This document shows, one piece after another, positions 57,349 through 64,000 of a stretch of 64,000 nt of DNA. The notes below the pieces were generated by a model. The model was not told the origin of the DNA, ran no database searches, and worked only from the letters and a program-made list of their open reading frames with translations. This DNA is from Argentina anserina (Eukaryota; Streptophyta; Magnoliopsida; Rosales; Rosaceae): contig NC_065872.1 of the NCBI RefSeq assembly GCF_933775445.1, positions 9,858,001 to 9,922,000 on the forward strand, given 5' to 3'. Position 1 is the stretch's first letter, and every line of letters starts with the position of its first letter. Made by a program: the position numbers and the translations under genes.

Positions 57349-57995
57349 CCCATGCCGACATCATCGTCATCCCCCACTTCTTCATCTTGAACAAGAAAAC
57401 CCAAATCAATGGTAAAACCAGCAATCAGACTGTGTCCCGTGAATGCTTCTATTGTAGGTTCTTGATAGGGTTCTTCAATATTATTTCCTATTAGAGGTCT
57501 CATCTCCTCATATATTGCAAGTGTACTTGCATTATAGACATTTCTGTGTGACATCTCATTGACGACCTTCCAAGTCTCACCGGCCTTCATATCTTCTAGG
57601 TAGAAAACTTGTTTTGCTTGTGTCGCTAGAATAAAAGGGTCATCATCATACCAACTGGTGGATGTATCCACCGATAACAAGCCGTGATCCAGCTTAGTGC
57701 TCCCATCATCATTAGGGTCAGTGTCAAACCATTTACACTTGAACAAGACAACCGACATGCCGTTTGTATACAGTAGTTCGACAACGTATTCAAGAATCCC
57801 ATAGAACTTCCCATTAATTGTCTCATACATGACCCCACTGTTCTGAGTTTGCAAGTATTGATCTTTTCGCCAAGATACGAACTTGACGCCGTTCACATAA
57901 CATGTTGCATAAATATGGTGTGCTTGGGGTCTTTGAGCCAATTTGAGCACCTCCGGATCGTAGGCATCATCTTTATTTTTTCTAAGACGATCAAT

Positions 57996-58072
57996 CTGTA
58001 AGATTGAAAACGTTAGTGCAATTAAATTGTACAACTTAAGTTATATTAAGAGGAAGAAGCTTTTATGCATAC
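57996..58072 (-). other. CACTA transposase intron (second within coding region)
   Basis: 77 bp, GTATGCATAA... to ...ATCTTACAG on the minus strand, joining FVRW to IDRLRKN in frame. Confidence 0.85.
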
Positions 58073-58451
58073 CCATCTAACGAAATACGGCTGAAAATGC
58101 TTCTTACGATCGGCATCACTGTTGTTTTTATTACGTGCCTTATACATACGTTTATGCTCTTCGACATAGTAAGATACTTCTTCACATTCTTCTAAAACAG
58201 TCCAGTGAGCCACATCAATATCTTGTTCCCCCATTCTTTTATGACGTATGAGCTTATCCGGCCGCACAAGTTCAAAAACAACAGAAAGATTGTATTGTGC
58301 TGCCTTCGGGATGCCTGCATCTTCTAGAGATCCCACATTACGAATGTATAAATTGCAGTAGGTCACACACTCTTGTGCAATGTATCGCTCAGAAATACAA
58401 CCCTCTGGATAACGCATATTGTTCACTGATTTTTTATAGTCCCCTAGTTGT

Positions 58452-58536
58452 CTGTAAAAGGAAATATACATAGGTTATTTCAAAGGTATATATAATGCTT
58501 TATATATATGTTGTTAATGAAAAATTAATTTTGTAC
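58452..58536 (-). other. CACTA transposase intron (first within coding region)
   Basis: 85 bp, GTACAAAATT... to ...TTTTACAG on the minus strand, splitting MER/QLGDYK in frame (AG|A). Confidence 0.85.
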
Positions 58537-60974
58537 CTTTCCATGGGGAACATCCAGTTAAAATGTACTGGACCGGTTAGCAACACTTGTTCAGGAAGGT
58601 GAACCATGAGATGAACCATGATGGTAAACAGATGAGGAGGAAAAATCATTTCAAACTGACATAGAATAATGACTATCTCATCTTTCATTTGTCGGACTAC
58701 CTCCTTTTTTAACTCTCTAGCACATAATTTTTGAAACCATCTTGACAGTGCTACTAAAGGCCTGACAACGTGCTAAGGTAAGAACGGTTGTATAACCACT
58801 GGAAGAAGACGTTGGAGCATTACATGGCAATCATGGGTCTTTAAACCATGAAACTTCTTCTCATGGAGATTAACCTTATTCCTTAAACTTCCCGCATAAC
58901 TATGAGGATACTTAACATCACGAAACCATTCAAATATCTCAACTCTGTGTTCCGGCCTGACAGTGAATGATGCAGGAGGAAGTTCTCCACTGTTTCTTTC
59001 CCACTGACTTCTTCGCACCCCTCTTTTTTTCAAAGCAGCTCGAGCTTTTGGACCGTCCTTCGACTTTTCTTCAATACCTAGAATGGTTGCAATGATGGTG
59101 TCCCAAACGTTTTTCTCAATGTGCATGACATCTAGGCAGTATCTCACAATAATAAATCTCCAATAAGGCAACCTCCAAAACTCGCAAATGTGTGTCCAAC
59201 ATATTATGTTTCTTCGATTATAAGGGACCTTGAAGTCCTCGTGTAAGCTAAGCACAAAGTAATCATGAGCGTTTATTTTTGCCTAAATTTCCTCACCAGA
59301 CAGAGTAGAGGGTCTTGGCCTAAATTCACTGAACCCATTAAATGTGTGGCCAGCAGATCGCCAATGGTGGTCTTGGGGTAGCCATCTGCGGTGACCCTCA
59401 TATACCATCCTCCCACATATGTGTTCTGAGCAAACATCATCCAAATAAATAGGACACGCCTTATACCCATGGGTACATGAGCCTGCCAACATTCCTAAAC
59501 CTGGAAAGTCACTGATTGTCCACAAAACTGCTGCTTTCATCATAAAAGTGGATCCGTCATACCGATCAAAAGTATGGACTCCATGCGTGAATAATGTTAT
59601 GAGCTCGTCGATCAATGGCTCCATAAACACACTAAGACATTTTCCTGGAGACTTAGGACCTGGAATCAACAAAGCCAGCATATTAAATTTCTTCTTCATA
59701 CACATTGATGGAGGCAAATTATACGGTATCACAACAACAGGCCACGTGCTATGCAAGGTTCCCATTGTTCCAAAAGGATTGAAACCGTCTGTTGCAAGTC
59801 CAAGACGCACATTTCGAGTGTCGTGGGCAAAACCAGGAAATGATCTATCAAAATGTTGCCATGCCTCTCCATCTGCCGGGTGTTTGAGAGAGTCATCATC
59901 ATCTACACGCCTCTCTCCATGCCACCTCATTGCCTTTGCAGTGTGCGGCGACATGTACAAACGCTTCAACCTTTTGGTCAGAGGGAAGTAACGGATCACT
60001 TTCCGGGCAATTTTAGTGTTCTTCCTACCTTCTTCATGTGGCATCCATCTTGGATTTAGGCATTTAGGACAATAATGAAGACTTTTGTTATCTTTGTAAA
60101 ACAACACACAATTATACTCACATGCATCAATTGTTTCATAACCCAAACCGATATCTTTCAAGATCTTTTTAATCCTTTGCATATTAAGGGGAAAAATGTG
60201 TCCAGGAGGAAGCAAGTCTTTGATATAAGTACATATGTCGTTAATACTTTTGTCAGACAATCCATTATCTACTTTCAATTGCATTGCTTTTAAGACGGCA
60301 CTCAAAACTGTCTTAGTGCTGCCATCATACAATGGGGTCTGGGCTTCCTGTAAAAGCCTATCATACTTTTCATAATCATCATCTACAACATCACTGAACG
60401 TAGGCTCACCATCAGTAGTCGGGTCATCTACTGCATGAGGATCATATCCGGGGTAATACGGGAAAGAATCATGAATAAGCTCTGTGATTGGGTTCATGGA
60501 AGGACCGACATCACCACTAGAAGATGCCCTTTGCTGAATGTATCGCCTTCGAAGCTCACTCATGCTTGCTTCATTTGAAACTTCACCGTGATGGTCCCAT
60601 ACTGTATAAGTGCTCATTATACCCCTACAAGACAAGTGTGCATACAAGTTGTGTTCTGTCACCATTTTGTGGTTACAACAATCTACGCACGGGCAACGAT
60701 AGTAGACATTCCCATTATTGTTCTTACGAGCCCAGTTCACAAAAAGATATATCCCATCAAGGTATCTGTTATCACTTCTATGGTATTGCATCCAACTCTT
60801 GTCTGGAATATCTGTCATAACTGAAATAGTAAATGTTCATTAAGTTAGTAAAAATATACAATACATGCACGTAATATACTTATTCTTATTGCTCTTCTTC
60901 GCCTTATGCCTTCGGTTAGGGTCCTATCCCATTTAGGAGAACACTTCCTTTGTTAAGATTCTTGCTTTCATGAG

Positions 60975-61113
60975 TTTCAATTTTGGTTTTGAAAAAATTT
61001 CGGCAGCATCTCCCTACAGTTCCCCAAGTGCACAAATATCTAAACCTAGTTTGCACTTGAGGAACAATATAGGGAGATCCTGTCGAAATCAATATCCAAA
61101 ACTAAAAATGAAA
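60975..61113. repeat. Long imperfect hairpin upstream of the CACTA transposase
   Basis: Arms of about 58-62 bases (60975-61032 and 61052-61113) are inverted copies with a few mismatches and small gaps, around a 19-base loop. Central shared block: GATCTCCCTA / TAGGGAGATC (one arm has a C/G change). It lies about 155 bases upstream of the transposase ATG, in its leader or first intron. Confidence 0.8.
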
Positions 61114-61894
61114 TCACATGAAGTGCAAGGTCGCTCAACAAAGTCATGTTCTCCCAAACTGTCCAAAAATGAGACAATTCAAGAATCAAATGCCGTACAA
61201 GTGATTCTCGAACGGGAATTCTAAGTTAAAAGCAACCGGTGAATTATTGCAAGAGTTCACTCTTACACACATTCAACCGGATAATAAACACATACTTAGT
61301 AAATAAATTAAAATAAAAAAATTCATGAATAAAGCATATATTTGATTTTCACATTCACTAATTCTATATGCAAAAACTATTATGCACTAAATTAATCTAT
61401 ACATATAACTTGGACAAAACCAAAATCAACACTACATACATATATTCAGTGATGAATAAAATACTGATTTTATCATAAATTGAGTAAATTAATACTAAAC
61501 TCTTAAACACTAAATTGAAGCTCTAAAATGAACCAAATTCAAGCTCTAAAATCCTAATTCAAGGTCTAAAATTGGGTAATATCCTAACACTAAACTCTAC
61601 AATAAACCTCCAATTGCATGAGTACATTAAAACTAAACTATAAAACACTAAATTCATGCTCAAATAAACACAAAATATGGTAAAAAAAGATGAAGAAATG
61701 ATATAGAGTTCATGCTAACCTCACAAATCAATGAGAAGAGAGCTAGAAGAAGGTTTACACCACTTACTTCAAATTTTCTCCCAAATCTCTTCAAAATCGC
61801 AGCTACAGCATCATTTTTCAATTTCAGATCCAGTTTATGTTTGTCTTTAAGGCCAACTGCCTAAATAGATTTAAAAACTTTAAAGCGACGGAAT

Positions 61895-62080
61895 AAATCA
61901 ATGTTCGTCTCAAGAGAGTTTAAGCGACGGCAGTGTTCACTGTCCGTCGCTCCAGATCGTTTTGTGCGACAGACTATCTTCCTTAAGTGACGAACTCAGT
62001 TATCTATCGCTTAAAGTGTTTTGGGCGACGGACGTTGTCCAATGTCGTCAGATGTCGTCGCTCATTGCAAACTCTTGTTT
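61895..62080. repeat. CACTA subterminal repeat array
   Basis: At least six copies of a GCGACGGA/TCCGTCGC-like motif or close variants, in both orientations, within 190 bp. In En/Spm-type elements such arrays bind the accessory protein that brings the ends together. It marks the 5' end of the CACTA element on the minus strand. Confidence 0.7.
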
Positions 62081-62451
62081 TGAGTTGTTATGCAATCTTG
62101 TTTCCTAAGATCTAAGTTTGGCTAAGTATAGCATGTATGATCTAAGGATGTGTGGCTAGATTAATGATTAATCATTGGCCAAAGAGTACATTTGAGAAGC
62201 ATGTAATAAACGTTGTATACGTTGTTTTTTGTACTCCATGATTATGACACTAATCAGGAGGAGTTGTTTCGTAGACTTCAGGGGGAGTCTACCTCTCATG
62301 ATGCTATCAAATGTAGACGGTGCGTTGTGCTCTTTTTCCCTTCGATCAAGCTTTTGTTTTTACCCAAGAGGTTTTTATTTTGCTTGACAAGATTTTTACC
62401 GAGGCAACGATGTGTGCACCATGCAACCTAGGCATGCAACACAAGGGGGAG

Positions 62452-62635
62452 TGTTGCGGGAGAATTACTATTATACCCTTATGTGTGTCTTAGCCTAATA
62501 GGTTTCCTGTTAGGAGATAGATTAGCATCTCCGTAATAGATTAGGACTCCGAATCTTACGGGATTGTGATTTTGTAATGCCTATATATAGGCTCCCATAT
62601 CATTCAATAATACACAATTATTTCATCCTAAAACA
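62452..62635 (+). repeat. 3' LTR (184 bp)
   Basis: Starts TGTTGCGGGAG and ends CCTAAAACA, preceded by the purine tract AAGGGGGAG. Same length as the 5' LTR. Confidence 0.92.
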
Positions 62636-62640
62636 ATGTC
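62636..62640. repeat. 5-bp target duplication, right copy
   Basis: ATGTC, matching 53889-53893. Confidence 0.85.
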
Positions 62641-64000
62641 GACTTAATAATTATTATCTTTTGTTATTCCCAAAAAAATGTTTCTCTTCCTCCTAACTAT
62701 ATTAGGGTTTAGTTGGCAGCGTAATCTTCCGAAAATATTCCCAAAATCGACCTGTGACGGTGAAACCACGAGCCTGGTGACTATATCTAGTCCTTCTTAT
62801 GTCTTTGTTGTGTTTAAAGGTGTTGATGGTGCCTTCTTCATGCCTTGGGGCTGTTTGGCCTCGCTATCCTTTTGTGGGTGGTGGCGACCGCTAGTGAAGG
62901 GTGGCGGTGCAATTCGATTTGACTAGATCCCTTTTCTGGTTTTTATGATGCTACATGGGAGGTTGGTGGCGGCGAAGATGTTTGGCCGGGTTTGGGCTCG
63001 GACAAGCTTTAGCTTTTCCTTAGGGGCAGCCGCGTGTTTGATGACCGTGGTGGTGTTATTCTCGATCCAAGCTTTGGGTTGGTGAAACCTCATTTTCTTA
63101 GACGAGGGGATCTTGTGTGGTGTCCTAATTCGGCATTTTGGCGACCTGGTCTGATCTGGGGCTCAAGGTCGATTGGGTTTTTTGATTCTTTTTTGGTTTG
63201 GATGGTGACGATGGTATTTGATCATAATCCGTGGGTGTACAATGAGACTCTTTTGTGGTTTGTCAGTGGTGATGATGATGGTGGTAGCTTCAGGACTACC
63301 ATAGTTAACAAGCCCATTCGGCAGGTGTTGGTTAGAGATGGTCAAACTCGGCTTCCGACGACTGAAACTAGGGTTTGGTCTTGGTGGGCTTCCTTCCTTT
63401 CTGGGCCTATGATTGTAAGCTGGTTTTGGGCCGGTTTTACTAAGGGTTGTTGGGCACTTTGAAAATGGGCTTCTTTTCGAGTTGCAAGGATTTACTGGGC
63501 CGACAAGATGTTTTGGCTATTCTGGATACTATTCCTTCCTCCTTCCTTTTCTAAGGGAGGTGGAATTTTTCGGTTTTTCTTTTAAGGAATCGATCACGGT
63601 ACTTAGGGGATATGGTTGCAACATTTATTCTTGCATGACTTCGAACCTAAAAATAAAATGTCAACTTCATTAATTTAATAAATAACTAATATGTATATAT
63701 ATAGATATATATCTATCCAAGCACAATCGTAGAGAGAGCTTGAGCCGCTGCACGTGAGAGTGCAATGTCCAGTCCGACGATCCACCTTCTTGGCAGCGCC
63801 GTCGATGATAGAAAATGGTCCTAGTGGCCATAGATGACAGGTTCGGTCGAAGGTAGTCTTATGGGGAGACGGAGTTGTTCCTATTGTCTGGTGGTTATGT
63901 CGGGGTGAGGCTACGATGGGCGGCCGGGAAGGGGCACAACCCATGCTCATTTGGCAGGTGAATCTGGTGCTTTTCAATGCTAGAACGAAGCTGGTGTTGC
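62641..64000. other. GT-rich region with unrecognised frames
   Basis: Plus-strand frames at 62678-62926 and 63034-63462 are Trp-, Phe- and Gly-rich (for example FLRRGDLVWCPNSAFWRPGL). They show no motif I know. Base composition is more GC- and GT-rich than the nearby intergenic DNA, suggesting a decayed repeat, possibly a LINE or a gene fragment. The window ends within it. A short TA tract lies at 63690-63715. Confidence 0.35.

Larger units (their letters stand above)
57174..60818 (-). pseudogene. CACTA (En/Spm) TNP2-type transposase, nearly intact, two amber stops
   Basis: Cut-and-paste transposase gene, three exons on the minus strand: 60818-58537, 58451-58073 and 57995-57174, about 1160 codons when joined. 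The N-terminus (KSWMQYHRSDNRYLDGIYLF, CPCVDCCN) is the transposase-associated domain. The TNP2 core follows: CEYNCVLFYKDNKSLHYCP, LATDGFNPFG with the first catalytic Asp, and ISDFPGLGMLAG with the second. CLDVMHIEKNVWDT, then the DUF4218-like HLPEQVLLTGPVHFNWMFPM and the DUF4216-like VKFVSWRKDQYLQ come next. A Glu/Ser tail ends it. TAG codons at 59283-59285 and 58773-58775 interrupt an otherwise continuous frame. The ATG is preceded by TTTCAG, so a 5' intron is possible. Opposite in orientation to the surrounding LTR element. Confidence 0.92.
60819..62451. other. CACTA 5' region with hairpin and subterminal repeats, then LTR-element 3' region
   Basis: 60975-61113 folds into a long hairpin. 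61895-62080 has repeated GCGACGGA / TCCGTCGC-type motifs in both orientations, the usual subterminal repeat array of CACTA elements. A canonical CACTA terminus is not visible beyond it. 62200-62451 reads as the 3' untranslated part of the LTR element. Confidence 0.6.
53894..62635 (+). mobile_element. Large non-autonomous LTR element containing a CACTA transposase gene
   Basis: Two 184-bp LTRs (53894-54077 and 62452-62635) share the same length and nearly the same sequence. They are flanked by the perfect 5-bp duplication ATGTC (53889-53893 and 62636-62640). A primer-site-like CGTTATCACAC follows the 5' LTR, and AAGGGGGAG precedes the 3' LTR. The sequence before the 3' LTR (CTTTTTCCCTTCG, GAGGCAACGATG) resembles the 3' untranslated part of plant Retrofit/Ale-type copia elements. 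No copia gag, integrase or RT was recognised in the 8.4-kb interior. An antisense CACTA transposase fills 57174-60818. Confidence 0.85.

Noticed and set aside
59548..60293. Plus-strand frames opposite the CACTA transposase
   Set aside because: They are antisense shadows of the transposase coding exon.

Overview
The window is plant nuclear DNA from a eudicot: spliced genes with GT-AG introns, plant-type LTR retrotransposons, a CACTA transposase and AT-rich intergenic DNA. The style of the repeats suggests a rosid, possibly Rosaceae, but I cannot prove that from sequence alone. Only two host genes are convincing. One is a type-2 ACC synthase for ethylene biosynthesis (27955-29579, +, three exons, 474 aa). 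The other is an R2R3-MYB of the RAX/MYB68-MYB84-MYB87 group (49734-51113, -, three exons, 364 aa). Nearly everything else that looks coding is transposon-derived.

Layout. 1-2880: 3' part of a decayed chromodomain-bearing Ty3/gypsy element, cut by the window edge. 3250-10034: a Tat-lineage Ty3/gypsy element with a putative 5' LTR, primer site, gag, protease, RT, RNase H, second RNase H and the start of integrase. It is joined abruptly to the 3' half of another Ty3/gypsy element (10035 to about 12440). 12441-18690: a composite chromovirus-type element. A pair of 350-bp LTRs (A) encloses gag-pol, then a different 529-bp LTR (B) with its own primer site, a 310-bp spacer and a polypurine tract. 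20377-21445: a Mutator-like foldback element with a 9-bp target duplication. 21853-22294: a small hAT-like MITE with an 8-bp duplication. 22303-27690: AT-rich intergenic DNA upstream of the ACC synthase gene. 36129-40559: a decayed Ty1/copia element with both LTRs. 40569-49733: intergenic DNA with microsatellites, ending at the MYB gene. 53894-62635: an LTR element with 184-bp LTRs and a perfect 5-bp target duplication. It has no recognisable gag-pol of its own, but carries an almost complete antisense CACTA (En/Spm, TNP2-type) transposase gene with two amber stops. 62641-64000: GT-rich DNA with no product I recognise.

How the parts relate. The two host genes are separated by about 20 kb and are not functionally linked by anything visible. 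Most interest lies in the transposons: (i) the A-B-A composite looks like recombination at the primer-binding site between a short TRIM-like element and an autonomous chromovirus; (ii) the LTR element carries a CACTA transposase as cargo or as a nested insertion; (iii) a long hairpin sits just upstream of that transposase; (iv) three tiny oligo-T insertions flanked by direct repeats look like aborted retroposition events.

All domain calls are by eye from translated sequence. No database search was possible, and LTR borders of the older elements are approximate.
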